Below the pieces are notes generated by a model that ran no database searches, was not told the origin of the DNA, and was given only the letters and a program-made list of their open reading frames with translations. Position numbers and translations under genes: made by a program. Shown piece after piece: positions 8,066 to 16,594 of a stretch of 60,352 bases of DNA. Source of the DNA: UBA8403 sp964455155 (GTDB lineage Bacteria > Bacteroidota > Bacteroidia > Cytophagales > Amoebophilaceae); contig CAYVYH010000001.1 in assembly GCA_964455155.1 (NCBI GenBank), positions 1 through 60,352 on the forward strand, read 5' to 3'. Position 1 is the stretch's first letter. Each line of letters begins with the position of its first letter.

Positions 8066-8809
8066 ATGGAGGAAACTATTGAAAGAAAGCTCGACGCTCT
8101 TCTCGACTTACAAGCTATTGACTGCGAGTTGGATAATATCGTCAAAATGAGGGGGATGCTTCCTAAAGAAGTAAAGAATTTAGAGAATGACTTAGCAAGT
8201 CTACAGACGCGTTCGATTGATATCCAGGAAGAGCTCTCTAACCTAGAGCAAGATATTGTCACCCAGCGAACGAAGATCAAGACAGTACAAGCCCTGGTTA
8301 AAAAATATGAAGAGCAGCAAATGGATGTGCGCAATAACAGGGAATATGATGCTATCACTAAGGAAATAGATCTGCAGAAATTAGAGATGCAGCTTGCAGA
8401 GAAAAAAAGTAGGAATGCCTACGAACAAATAGACAAGAAAAAGTTAGTACTGGAGCAATGCCAAAAAAGCATAAGTGACAATAAGCAGGCATTGACAGAC
8501 AAGCAAGAGGCATTGCATGCGCTGACGGAAGAAAGCAAAGAAGAGGAACAAAAGTTACACGGACAGCGTATCAGGGTGATAAAAAATGTTGATGAACAGC
8601 TCTTACAATCATATGATCGAATTCGAGCAAATGTTAGCAATGGACTTGCCGTTGTTGTTGTCACAAGAGAAGCTTGTGGGGGCTGTTTCAGTAAAGTACC
8701 TCCCCAAAAACAGGCAGATGTTCAGGAGCGGAAAAGCATGATCATGTGTGAGCACTGTGGGAGGATTATTGCTGACGTCATTGTTGTAGAAGAACCAGAG
8801 GACGAGTAA
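8066..8809 (+). CDS. Coiled-coil zinc-ribbon protein (C4-type, DUF164/CdsZ-like)
   Basis: 247 residues: a long, charged coiled coil from about residue 5 to 185, then a C4 zinc ribbon CGGCFSKVPP...CEHCGRIIADV. This is the architecture of Helicobacter HP0958 and chlamydial CT398, which act as chaperone-like partners of RpoN or secretion components. In Bacteroidetes the family is nearly always next to nif3-like genes, as here. I use the ATG at 8066 (MEETIERKLDALLDLQ); a TTG five codons upstream is possible. A stem-loop with a T-run follows at 8842. Confidence 0.85.
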   Translation: MEETIERKLDALLDLQAIDCELDNIVKMRGMLPKEVKNLENDLASLQTRSIDIQEELSNLEQDIVTQRTKIKTVQALVKKYEEQQMDVRNNREYDAITKEIDLQKLEMQLAEKKSRNAYEQIDKKKLVLEQCQKSISDNKQALTDKQEALHALTEESKEEEQKLHGQRIRVIKNVDEQLLQSYDRIRANVSNGLAVVVVTREACGGCFSKVPPQKQADVQERKSMIMCEHCGRIIADVIVVEEPEDE

Positions 8810-8841
8810 GCAGAGGCTTTAGGTGTATCTTCCATGCTCAT

Positions 8842-8869
8842 AGTAGCCGATTCTGTGGGGGCTACTTTT
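8842..8869 (+). terminator. Rho-independent terminator after the nif3/zinc-ribbon pair
   Basis: AGTAGCC at 8842-8848 pairs with GGCTACT at 8860-8866, with an 11-base loop, directly followed by three more T residues. It sits 33 bases after the zinc-ribbon stop codon. Confidence 0.6.
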
Positions 8870-9587
8870 GCATGACCAAGGTCTCTTTGCTCTGCTAAGA
8901 GACCCTATAAGAGTATTTGTAAACTTGCTAGACCGGTCTATCATTGTCTGTTGGAGGGTGATGTTAAGCTTCGCTGCCAGGCTGGTTTCAGTTGCTGCCG
9001 CTCACACGTTGAATGCTGACTCCTTTTCGACTCCTGCGTTCTTTTTTTAGGCAATTCATGGTCGCTTGCCACGAAGGCACTCTCCCGATACACTACCAGA
9101 ACTTTGCCTCGAGAGGGATCTTAGTCACAGACTTCTTCTACCGTGAATGTCTGTGTCAAGGATTACTGTTTTCTCTACGACCATATGCTTGCTACCTCAG
9201 TCCTGAGTCTACCATACCTCATAGTTTTTTCTTGCTACTCAGTAGATACGCTTGGTGCAACTTTACATTGGCATGTGTGCACCGACAAGAAGTCATGACC
9301 TCTGCCATGGATTACATGCAATTGTCCAGAATATGTAAGTACTAAAACAAAAAAATGTACATATAAATTTATTTGTACTGTTTACTAGGCGATAACCGTT
9401 TTGATAGTTCCCAAGAGACTACAGCGTGTCATCATTTTGAACAATTTTTACCCCATAGTGCAGCGTACTCATTTTGGGTTACACGCAGATTTCTCAGATT
9501 TTTACTTACTTCGTTCCACTTGTGTATGTATATGAGGATCCGGTGGTGTGGCTGCCAGTTTTTTCTGGGAAATGTGGTAAGGCTTAT

Positions 9588-9618
9588 CCTGGTCTCAGCA
9601 CACTGTGCTGAGACCAGG
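9588..9618. repeat. Perfect 31-base palindrome (15-base arms, one central base)
   Basis: CCTGGTCTCAGCACA at 9588-9602 is exactly mirrored by its reverse complement at 9604-9618, with C at the centre. There is no T-run on either side, so it is not an ordinary terminator. It lies 65 bases before the TraR-like gene. It could form a cruciform, bind a dimeric regulator, or be the remnant of a mobile-element end. Confidence 0.75.
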
Positions 9619-9682
9619 GTGCTCGGTGGGATCGGGTCCTGATCTAGTGATTCAACAGTCATTTACGTAAACGCATAAAGTC

Positions 9683-10069
9683 GTGCATCCAAGCCAACAG
9701 AAAAAATATTCATCAGAGGAGCTACAAACATTTGAAGCAATGATCGTCTTTAAACTGGAGAAAGCGAATGATGAGCTTAAGAACATTATGGAAGTCTTAG
9801 GCAGAAAAAAAGAAAACAGTGCCGATAAGAACATCAAAACGCTCGAGGATAGTGCCGAAGTAGCTGAGCAAGAAAGTCTGGGTCAACTGGCAGCTAGGCA
9901 AAGGAAATTTATTGCGGAGCTGGAGGCTGCTTTTTTGAGGATTAAGAATGGTACGTATGGTATTTGTATAGTGACAGGGGAGCTCATTGATAAAGAAAGG
10001 CTTAAAGTTGTTCCGCACACTAGACACTCCCTTGCTGCTAAACTCTCTGATACGCTTGTGGCTCGTTAG
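9683..10069 (+). CDS. DksA/TraR-family protein (Bacteroidetes cysteine-less form)
   Basis: 128 residues: a long helical N-terminal half (about residues 10-85, coiled-coil-like) and the family's C-terminal block GTYGICIVTGELIDKERLKVVPH, given here as GTYGICIVTGEL and DKERLKVVPH. In DksA this block carries four zinc cysteines; Bacteroidetes members keep the fold but lack most of them, and only one cysteine remains here. Such proteins bind RNA polymerase through the secondary channel, so a transcription-modulating role is likely. The start is a GTG at 9683; the next in-frame ATG at 9740 would remove the first helix. An rluB-like gene follows 69 bases downstream. Confidence 0.8.
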   Translation: MHPSQQKKYSSEELQTFEAMIVFKLEKANDELKNIMEVLGRKKENSADKNIKTLEDSAEVAEQESLGQLAARQRKFIAELEAAFLRIKNGTYGICIVTGELIDKERLKVVPHTRHSLAAKLSDTLVAR

Positions 10070-10138
10070 AAAATATTCAGAATATGTGGTGTGGTAGCTG
10101 ATAGGATTAAACCAATAGCTATAAATTTTATCTAAAGC

Positions 10139-10867
10139 ATGGTAGAGCGAGAGACACTTCCTGAATATATTCGGCTGAATAAATTTATTAGTAATGCGGG
10201 CGTATGTGCTAGAAGAGCGGCTGACATACTTATTCAGGCAGGACATGTTACCGTTAACGGGAAGAAGGTGAACACGTTGGGATATAAGGTTACTCCCCAG
10301 GATGTAGTCCACTACCGTAACCGAGCGTTAAAAATAGAGAAACACGTATACATTCTGCTCAATAAGCCCAAGAACTACATCACTACCACGAAGGACGAAA
10401 GAGGGAGAAGGACAGTCTTACAGCTTGTTCAACATGCTTGTCAGGAGCGAGTTTACCCGGTGGGTAGGCTTGACTATAACACGACTGGTCTACTGCTTTT
10501 GACTAATGATGGAGCATTCTCAAAAAAACTAGCCCACCCTGTTAGTAATATCAAGAAGCTCTATCATGTTGTACTCAATAAGCCGATTAGTCCGGTAGAT
10601 TTCGAGAAAATAAAGAAGGGCATAGTACTGGAAGATGGTGTTGCACACGTAGACCAGCTGGAAATAGTGGGGCAAGATCGTAGTAGCATTGGTTTGGAAA
10701 TACACATGGGTCGCAATAGAGTGATTAGGCGCATCTTCGAGTGTCTGCAGTATGAAGTAGTAAAACTAGACAGGGTCATGTATGCCCATCTCACTAAAAA
10801 GGATTTACCGCGTGGCAAATGGCGGTTTCTCACTCAGCAAGAGGTGAAATATTTTAACCTCTATTAA
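10139..10867 (+). CDS. rluB: 23S rRNA pseudouridine synthase, RluB/RsuA family
   Basis: 242 residues. An S4 RNA-binding domain occupies about residues 11-60 (RLNKFISNAGVCARRAADIL), followed by the RsuA/RluB catalytic domain: LLNKPKNYITTT, the catalytic aspartate in VGRLDYNTTGLLLLTNDG, and GRNRVIRRIFECLQYEVVKLDRV near the end. Bacteroidetes usually carry one such enzyme, most like RluB (U2605 of 23S rRNA); RluE or RsuA specificity cannot be excluded from sequence. The ATG at 10139 places the S4 domain correctly. An inverted repeat at 10872-10909 may end the transcript. Confidence 0.88.
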   Translation: MVERETLPEYIRLNKFISNAGVCARRAADILIQAGHVTVNGKKVNTLGYKVTPQDVVHYRNRALKIEKHVYILLNKPKNYITTTKDERGRRTVLQLVQHACQERVYPVGRLDYNTTGLLLLTNDGAFSKKLAHPVSNIKKLYHVVLNKPISPVDFEKIKKGIVLEDGVAHVDQLEIVGQDRSSIGLEIHMGRNRVIRRIFECLQYEVVKLDRVMYAHLTKKDLPRGKWRFLTQQEVKYFNLY

Positions 10868-10871
10868 CATT

Positions 10872-10909
10872 GAGGTAGCTAGTATAGCCATTTTATAGGC
10901 TGATACCTC
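10872..10909 (+). terminator. Possible terminator hairpin after rluB
   Basis: GAGGTA at 10872-10877 pairs with TACCTC at 10904-10909, enclosing a weaker AGCC/GGCT stem. It begins five bases after the rluB stop. No T-run follows, so the call is tentative. Confidence 0.35.
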
Positions 10910-11426
10910 GGTAGGTGTTGTCAGGGAACCATTTTCTGACGTGTCGTATTCTTGTCCACACAAACAAATAAAGTAGAGAATCCGAAGATGCTAACTGGCA
11001 AGTGTGCTGATATTAGATTTTGTATAAGCTCAGCCGCTTGCTTAGTCAGGGGACCTTTGTCGGAGAAAAATTGGGGCAGTACAGTGTTGTTTATGATATC
11101 GCAGATTCCTATTTACTAAAGCTACAAGTCACGGAGATTTCTTGTACGATAGACGTCCGATATGCTGCCATAAACTACCGACTAGCTCCGGTTTTGCAAG
11201 CGACTACTGTGCGCTGTACCCAACTCTCAATCGCAACAATCTGCAAGCAGGCAATGGCACGCTCGTTGCCTTTCCATGCTATAGGGCCGTTAGGGGCAGT
11301 TCCCTTTAATCGATTGATATTGTGCCACGGGAAGGAGAGCGTGGACTTACCCACGACAGTGATCTCAATTGGCAGATAAAAAAGTAGCGTTTTCTGAAAA
11401 GCTTATACGAAGCCCACACACGTTGG
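10910..11426. other. Spacer between rluB and the DMT transporter; one unrecognised frame
   Basis: A plus-strand frame of 119 codons (11020-11379, TTG start) covers most of the spacer. It has a plausible amino-acid mix (for example YSVVYDIADSYLLKLQ), but I recognise no family and there is no promoter or better start. It may be a decayed gene or chance. Otherwise I see nothing. Confidence 0.3.
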
Positions 11427-12323
11427 CTAATGTGATGCTTTGCGTTTATCTCTGTAGGTGATGATGTAGGTAGTTGCTACGATTATGATACTGCCTAGTA
11501 TCGTGTAGAAGTTAGGAATCTCATTTAGAAACACAAATCCAATCAGGAAAGCAAATAGAAGCCTTGTATACTCAAATGGGGCCAGAAAAGAAGGACTTGT
11601 TTTTTTGATCGCTGTTAGATAGCAATAGTGAGCAGTGAGTCCTAATGCACCACCGGAAGCTAACAGCAATACGTCACGCCACGCCAGTACCTGCCAGTAC
11701 GGATAACTGAGGCATCCAAAAATAGTAGTAAGCCCTATACTGGTATAGCTGATAATGGTAAGACTGCTGTCATGCTTAGATATAATTTTACTCATGATCG
11801 TACTACATCCCGCCAAGAAATTAGCTAGCAATGACGTGAGAATACCCATTTCCAGTACCATGGAACGCGGTTGAATAATGCACAAAGTCCCCGCATAACC
11901 AGCCAGAATACATAACCACTTAATGCCGTCTACCTTGTCTTTAAGGATGAGTATGGAAAGTACAGTCGTAAACAACGCACCGCTCATGCCTAACGACGTT
12001 GCCAGTGTGAGTGGCAGATGGCGATACGTGTAATAGGTACACAGCATAGCGCCTGCACTCAGTAAGATCCGCACGCCATGCAGTCCATACTGGTTACTTT
12101 TGAATACTTTTTGGGGACTACTCACGAGCAAGGGAATCGAAAATAAGAGTCCAAAAAAGTTCCTGACAAATACAACCAGCGTCGTAGGAATATCTGGCGT
12201 TAGTTCTTTCGTGATAGTCATAAGCACACTCATCAGAAGTGCGGCAAGGGTGGCAAGTAAAGCTCCCTGTACAGGAGGAGAAAATATAGTTTTGCTATGC
12301 ATATCGTTGTTGCTATAACCCAT
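11427..12323 (-). CDS. DMT-superfamily (EamA) transporter, ten membrane segments
   Basis: 298 residues with about ten hydrophobic segments in two EamA repeats. The first runs from GALLATLAALLMSVLMTITK to about residue 140, and the second from LTSLLANFLAGCSTIMSK to the end. Conserved features are the FVRNFFGLLFSIPLL loop and PFEYTRLLFAFLIGFVFLNE near the C-terminus. It is an inner-membrane exporter or importer of a small metabolite. In Rickettsia a relative imports S-adenosylmethionine, which would make sense in a host-dependent bacterium, but substrate cannot be read from the sequence. The ATG at 12323 overlaps the end of trhO by 11 bases; the ATG at 12302 (MHSKTIFSPP) is an alternative. The frame stays open upstream inside trhO, which is a shadow. 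Confidence 0.82.
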   Translation of the reverse strand: MGYSNNDMHSKTIFSPPVQGALLATLAALLMSVLMTITKELTPDIPTTLVVFVRNFFGLLFSIPLLVSSPQKVFKSNQYGLHGVRILLSAGAMLCTYYTYRHLPLTLATSLGMSGALFTTVLSILILKDKVDGIKWLCILAGYAGTLCIIQPRSMVLEMGILTSLLANFLAGCSTIMSKIISKHDSSLTIISYTSIGLTTIFGCLSYPYWQVLAWRDVLLLASGGALGLTAHYCYLTAIKKTSPSFLAPFEYTRLLFAFLIGFVFLNEIPNFYTILGSIIIVATTYIITYRDKRKASH

Positions 12324-13287
12324 TTCCCCACCCCTGATAAGGATTGTAGCCGTTGGTCCTCTTAACATAGTGGCCTGTGCCATTGTAAGGTCGCTTCTCG
12401 GGGTGCTTTTGGCAGGTTTTAGAGCAGGCTCCAGCGAGGCTTTCTGCACATGACGCACATATAGGCACGTGAATATTGCATGTAGGGTTAGCACAGTTCA
12501 CCATCCGATCACAAGCGGTGTGGCATACATAGCAGTTGCTAATGACTGTTGGCTCTGCTTTATTGATTTGGGTAGCTAGGCGGTTGTCAAAGACATAGCA
12601 CTGACCTTCAAAACCCTCACCGTTTGTCTCTAAACCATACTGAATGATGCCTCCGTGAAGTTGATAAACGTTTTCAAAACCTTTTTCTAGCAAAAAAGCA
12701 CTAGCTTTCTCACACTTAACACCCCCTGTACAGTAAGCGACGATTTTTTTGTCTCTGTAGGGCAGTATCTGATCTACTTGACTAGTAAATTCTCTAAAGT
12801 GGTCAATATCCAGTGTCACCGCTCCTTTAAATTTCCCAAGCTTATGTTCGTACTTGGAGCGTACATCTAGTAGTACCACATCCTCATCTGTTTGTATGCG
12901 TCGCAGTGTTTGAGGGGTGATATATGGTCCGGCTTGTCGATTAGGGTTGATATGGGGTAGGCCAGCGTGGACAATTTCTGATTTTACCCTGACATGAAGT
13001 TTGTGAAAAACATGTCGATGATAAGTTGTCACCTTGAAGTGTGTGTGGGCAAAGCGCTTATCTGCCTTAAGGTCAAACATGTACTTTTTGCAAACTGATG
13101 CATGTCCAGAAATAGTTCCATTGATGCCTTCTGAAGCGATGATGATGCGCCCTCTCAGGCCATTTTCTAAGCAATAATAATGGTGCTTTTTTCTGAACTC
13201 CTCCGGTTCTTCAATGGGTGAGTAACAATAGTAGAGCAATATGTTGTAAGACTGTTGCATGGCTTCTGGAAAATTATTGTGAGACAT
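12313..13287 (-). CDS. trhO: tRNA uridine(34) hydroxylase TrhO (rhodanese family)
   Basis: TrhO installs the 5-hydroxyuridine of tRNA wobble position 34, using prephenate-derived chemistry in E. coli. Order of parts: an N-terminal acylphosphatase-like domain with IIIASEGINGTISG (about residues 49-62), a rhodanese domain with VVLLDVRSKYEH and the active-site loop YCTGGVKCEKASAFL, then a cysteine-rich tail (CYVCHTACDRMVNC..C...CASCAESL...CSKTC) likely binding zinc. At 324 residues it is of normal length. The start ATG has an unusually good AGGAG five bases upstream, rare in this window. The DMT transporter starts inside its 3' end. Confidence 0.92.
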   Translation of the reverse strand: MSHNNFPEAMQQSYNILLYYCYSPIEEPEEFRKKHHYYCLENGLRGRIIIASEGINGTISGHASVCKKYMFDLKADKRFAHTHFKVTTYHRHVFHKLHVRVKSEIVHAGLPHINPNRQAGPYITPQTLRRIQTDEDVVLLDVRSKYEHKLGKFKGAVTLDIDHFREFTSQVDQILPYRDKKIVAYCTGGVKCEKASAFLLEKGFENVYQLHGGIIQYGLETNGEGFEGQCYVFDNRLATQINKAEPTVISNCYVCHTACDRMVNCANPTCNIHVPICASCAESLAGACSKTCQKHPEKRPYNGTGHYVKRTNGYNPYQGWGNGL

Positions 13288-13323
13288 TTTCTCCTAGAAT
13301 GACGACCCGTCGCCGCATGAGTA

Positions 13324-14364
13324 CTAATGTAGCCTTTTCAGCGGTCTCGTTTCACCAAGTTTCATAAGCCAAATAGCGCTTGACTCAATATGCTGAGCTT
13401 GTGCCGCTTTTTTGAACCTTTTGATGGGTTCATCCAGAGGCTCATCGGATAGATTAAGCGTGCCCCAATGCATGCCAATCATATTTTTTGCATTGACATC
13501 CTGCGCAATTTGTATTGCTTGTTCTGGATTTGCGTGATACTGTACTAATAGTTTCTCAGGTGCGTAGGCACCAATTCCGACGATAGCTAGATCACAGTTA
13601 CCTAAATTTGACTTGATCTCTTTAAAAATTTGGGGATGATAGGCAGTATCCCCCGAAAAGTAAATGTCGAAAGCTTTTGATTTGACCCCAAAACCGCACC
13701 ATAGTGTCTTGTTTTTATCGAATAAAGACCTTCCCGAGTTGTGTATGGCGGGTAAGCAAAGAACGGCTATCTCTTGATGGTTGGCTTCTTCATACCACCG
13801 CATCTCTTGCACTTCTGTAAAACCACATTGCTGAAAATATGTGGCTAATCCTAACGGACAAAAGATTTGTACTTTGGCACCGAATTTCTCTCTAATGCGT
13901 TTCAAGCTTTTGATATCTAGATGGTCATAGTGGTTATGACTGCAAACAATGACGTCTAGCTGAGGGAGGTCTTTTACGTTGATAGTGGGAGGAATGTATC
14001 TTTTTGGTCCGAAACCAAATCTTCCGGCTGTATCAGCAAAAAAGGGGTCTGTTAGGATACAAGTTTGGCCTACCTTGATGAAAAAAGTAGCATGTCCGAT
14101 CCACGTGATGGAATCTGATTGTTGCCACTGAAGAAGTCCCCTCAGTGCATCGTCTCTGTTGAGGGCATACTCCCGCAGTATGTCTTTCTTGCTACTCCCG
14201 AACCCAACAATTCTCCTCGTGAGGAATAAGATCCAGTCCGTAGGCGAATTTTTGACAATTGTGGATCCCGCTGGATTTTTGAAATCGTGTGTTCCTGTGT
14301 AAGTACGCATGTGTATGCAAGCGCTTGTAATAAGTAAGGAAGCAAAGATTAAGTATCTCAACAT
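13324..14364 (-). CDS. Metallo-beta-lactamase-fold hydrolase, NAPE-PLD/UlaG-like, lipoprotein-type signal
   Basis: 346 residues from the ATG at 14364 (MLRYLIFASLLITSAC). The N-terminus is a short signal ending in SAC, consistent with a lipoprotein although the lipobox is not ideal. The catalytic domain has WIGHATFFIKVG, the metal motif SHNHYDHLD (about residues 150-158), AIHNSG, the FSGDTAYHP aspartate block, and IGMHWGTLNL with the last histidine ligand. This arrangement belongs to the group with N-acyl-phosphatidylethanolamine phospholipase D and UlaG. Substrate is unknown, possibly a phospholipid. A TTG six codons earlier is less likely. Confidence 0.85.
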   Translation of the reverse strand: MLRYLIFASLLITSACIHMRTYTGTHDFKNPAGSTIVKNSPTDWILFLTRRIVGFGSSKKDILREYALNRDDALRGLLQWQQSDSITWIGHATFFIKVGQTCILTDPFFADTAGRFGFGPKRYIPPTINVKDLPQLDVIVCSHNHYDHLDIKSLKRIREKFGAKVQIFCPLGLATYFQQCGFTEVQEMRWYEEANHQEIAVLCLPAIHNSGRSLFDKNKTLWCGFGVKSKAFDIYFSGDTAYHPQIFKEIKSNLGNCDLAIVGIGAYAPEKLLVQYHANPEQAIQIAQDVNAKNMIGMHWGTLNLSDEPLDEPIKRFKKAAQAQHIESSAIWLMKLGETRPLKRLH

Positions 14365-14427
14365 GACGGAATTTGAAAACAATGGATCTAGTATGATTTA
14401 GGTACACATTTCACTAGGCGTATGAAC

Positions 14428-15066
14428 TCACTTGCGTTCTGTAGGTACTGCCGGATTGCCCAGTACGGTTGCTCCTGCCTTAACGTTTGTCAGTACCACT
14501 GCTCCCGCACCGATGCTTGCTGCTTCCCCTACTATCACGCCTGCAACGATGGTAGCGCCTGCACCGACGAAGACACCTTTGTCGAGCTGGGTCCCTGCAC
14601 CTATTATGCTACCTGCTCCTATTTGCACAAATTCTCTAATCACCGCATCATGCTCAACGGTTACTCGGGTATGAAGGATACAATGGCTGTCGACCGAAGC
14701 GCCAGCACCTAAGCTAACGCTGGTATTGATGAGGTTGCCATGACCGAGCACTGCTGATGTAGCAATGATTGCTGAAGGGTGAATGGCATTAACGGGAGTC
14801 TTCCGGCGCTTATGGAGCATGGCTACCAAGCGTTGCCGCGTGGCTTGTTGCTCCATCGCAACAAATACATCACATTGCTCTCCGATAAGATCCAGGTACT
14901 GCTCTTCCGTTGTGTTGCCTAGCACAGGGACGCCGTCGATTATTTGACCCTGGAGTGCCTGGTCATCGTCTAGAAAGCCATACACGACGACATTGCTTTT
15001 CTGAAAAATCTCTAGAACAACCCTCCCCAAACTATGCGCGCCCAAAATGATAACGGGATCTCCCAT
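14428..15066 (-). CDS. Sugar O-acyltransferase, NeuD/PglD-like left-handed beta-helix
   Basis: 212 residues. The N-terminus is a small nucleotide-fold domain (VIILGAHSLGRVVLEIF) as in sialic-acid acetyltransferase NeuD and the UDP-sugar acetyltransferase PglD. From about residue 95 hexapeptide repeats run to the end (for example GVFVGAGATIVAGVIVGEAA), giving a left-handed helix that forms trimers. HPSAIIATSAVLGHGNLIN contains the histidine region used in catalysis by this family. It probably acetylates an amino-sugar nucleotide for a surface glycan. No other glycan genes adjoin it, so the pathway is open. Confidence 0.82.
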   Translation of the reverse strand: MGDPVIILGAHSLGRVVLEIFQKSNVVVYGFLDDDQALQGQIIDGVPVLGNTTEEQYLDLIGEQCDVFVAMEQQATRQRLVAMLHKRRKTPVNAIHPSAIIATSAVLGHGNLINTSVSLGAGASVDSHCILHTRVTVEHDAVIREFVQIGAGSIIGAGTQLDKGVFVGAGATIVAGVIVGEAASIGAGAVVLTNVKAGATVLGNPAVPTERK

Positions 15067-15129
15067 GCTACTTAATTAAGGCCTCTAATTTACCGGGATA
15101 GGCGTACACTAACAAGCTGAGAGACAGCA

Positions 15130-15180
15130 TCAAGTATTGACCTTATGCGTCTCTTTTTGACGCATAAGGTCGATACTTGG
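15130..15180 (+). promoter_or_regulatory. Long hairpin with 22-base arms in the divergent spacer
   Basis: The arm at 15130-15151 (ending ACCTTATGCGTC) pairs with 15159-15180 (beginning GACGCATAAGGT) across a seven-base loop TCTTTTT. All 22 positions pair if the plus strand is transcribed, two of them as U-G. On the minus strand those two would be A-C mismatches. No T-run follows, so it is not a standard terminator. It lies 178 bases before the export operon start and may be part of its 5' leader. Confidence 0.6.
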
Positions 15181-15358
15181 CTAGCAATACTAGACTTGCG
15201 TATTTCTCTGTCTTACTCGATAGCGTATGCCTGCTTTTTACTTACCGGTTTGATGAATCAGCATCCTAAAAAATTATTAGCTTGTAGTGTCTAGTATTAC
15301 GGTAGATGTTAGAGTAACATTGACCTAATATCTATTCTTTAAGGCTCTTGTGATTATT

Positions 15359-16588
15359 ATGTCTGTTCTCCACTATGTAGAAGAAGTTTACCAGAACCTT
15401 CGACAGCACAAGCTCAGGAGTGTGCTAACCGGATTTGGGGTTGCGTGGGGTATCTTTATTCTGGTCATTTTGCTGGGTGCAGGGGAAGGATTCTATCATG
15501 GTACGTTCCGAAAATTCGCAGGGTATGCCAAAAACAGTGTTTGGTTTTGGGGTGGACAACGTGTTTCAGGACACCGAGTGCTGTTTTCAGCACCGTTACT
15601 GAACACAATGCAACACAAAATAGAAGGTATTCAGTACGCCACGCCAGTAGCTAGGCCATATAGGCCGGTATTAGTCAGCTATTTAGAGGAAGAATATAAC
15701 CAAGCAGCTGTACAAGGTGTGAGTGCTAGTTATGCTCAAGTGAGTCAATTGGTGTTACAAAAAGGCCGATTTTTGAGTAATCGCGATGAAATCAATGCCA
15801 GGCTAGTATGTGTTGTTGGGCATGATATACAGCGTATTCTCTTCAAGAGGAAGGACCCCATAGGCCAATTTTTGAGTGTGGGTGGCGTGTACTTTCAGGT
15901 AGTGGGTACGTTGGATAGAGATGCTGCTACCAATCGTCGAGAGCAGAAATCTGTCTTTATACCGTTTCAAACGTTCTGTGAGACGTTTAACCAGAGTGCC
16001 GAATGCGATGAATTCAGACTAGCACTTTATCCAGGGGCCATTTCCCAGACTGTAGAGCAAGAAGTACGTGCCCATTTGGCGCGGCAGCTTCGTTTCGAGC
16101 AGTCGAATGAAAAAGCACTTTATGCCTTTAACTTTGGGAAGGAGACTGAAAAGTTCAACACGCTTTTTCATGGCATCCGCTTATTCCTTTGGGCTGTTGG
16201 TGTATGTCTGTTACTCAGTGGTGTTGTGGGTGTTGGCAACATGATGCTAGTACAAGTCAAGGATAGAACGCAAGAAATCGGTATCAGAAGAGTATTAGGA
16301 GCCAGCGCCAGGGAAATTCTGGTCATGATTTTATCGGAATCAATTTTCATTAGCTTGACTGCGGGTGTTGTGGGCATGGTAGCGGGTGTGGGGGCTATTT
16401 ACTTATTAAACAGGGTGCTAGACTATATAGATTCAACTCAGAGTTTGCTAATGGCACACCTAGTGTTCAAGTTTTCCACAGCCGTAGTAGCCTTACTACT
16501 CTTGATTATTGCGGGCGCTGTTGCTGGGATCATGCCCGCCAAGAGAGCGATCAACATCTTACCCATCAATGCACTAAATACAGAATAA
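15359..16588 (+). CDS. ABC transporter permease, MacB/FtsX family
   Basis: 409 residues from the ATG at 15359 (MSVLHYVEEVYQNLRQHKLR). Layout: one membrane segment near residues 20-45 (SVLTGFGVAWGIFILVILLGAGEG is split: SVLTGFGVAWGIFI, LVILLGAGEG), a large periplasmic MacB-type domain to about 285, then three membrane segments with VKDRTQEIGIRRVLGASARE between them. This is the classic MacB/FtsX C-terminal domain. It lacks the fused ATPase of E. coli MacB, which is instead the third gene of the operon. The adaptor starts seven bases after the stop. Likely exports a peptide, lipid or toxic compound across the envelope; the substrate is unknown. Confidence 0.85.
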   Translation: MSVLHYVEEVYQNLRQHKLRSVLTGFGVAWGIFILVILLGAGEGFYHGTFRKFAGYAKNSVWFWGGQRVSGHRVLFSAPLLNTMQHKIEGIQYATPVARPYRPVLVSYLEEEYNQAAVQGVSASYAQVSQLVLQKGRFLSNRDEINARLVCVVGHDIQRILFKRKDPIGQFLSVGGVYFQVVGTLDRDAATNRREQKSVFIPFQTFCETFNQSAECDEFRLALYPGAISQTVEQEVRAHLARQLRFEQSNEKALYAFNFGKETEKFNTLFHGIRLFLWAVGVCLLLSGVVGVGNMMLVQVKDRTQEIGIRRVLGASAREILVMILSESIFISLTAGVVGMVAGVGAIYLLNRVLDYIDSTQSLLMAHLVFKFSTAVVALLLLIIAGAVAGIMPAKRAINILPINALNTE

Positions 16589-16594
16589 AACACC

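Larger units (their letters stand above)
8810..9682. other. Long spacer without a recognisable gene, rich in hairpins
   Basis: About 870 bases. It holds the terminator at 8842, a second hairpin at 8880-8904 (GGTCTCTT paired with AAGAGACC), an A/T-rich stretch at 9345-9375 and the palindrome at 9588-9618. Frames of 60-110 codons exist on both strands, but none resembles a protein I know and their composition is not protein-like. It may be a decayed gene region or hold a small RNA. Confidence 0.5.

Noticed and set aside
9440..9540. Minus-strand frame with KWNEVSKNLRNLRVTQNEY
   Set aside because: It resembles spurious frames that arise in repeated non-coding DNA; no start, promoter or family.
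11020..11379. 119-codon plus-strand frame
   Set aside because: TTG start, no recognisable family and no neighbouring operon; mentioned only within the spacer entry.
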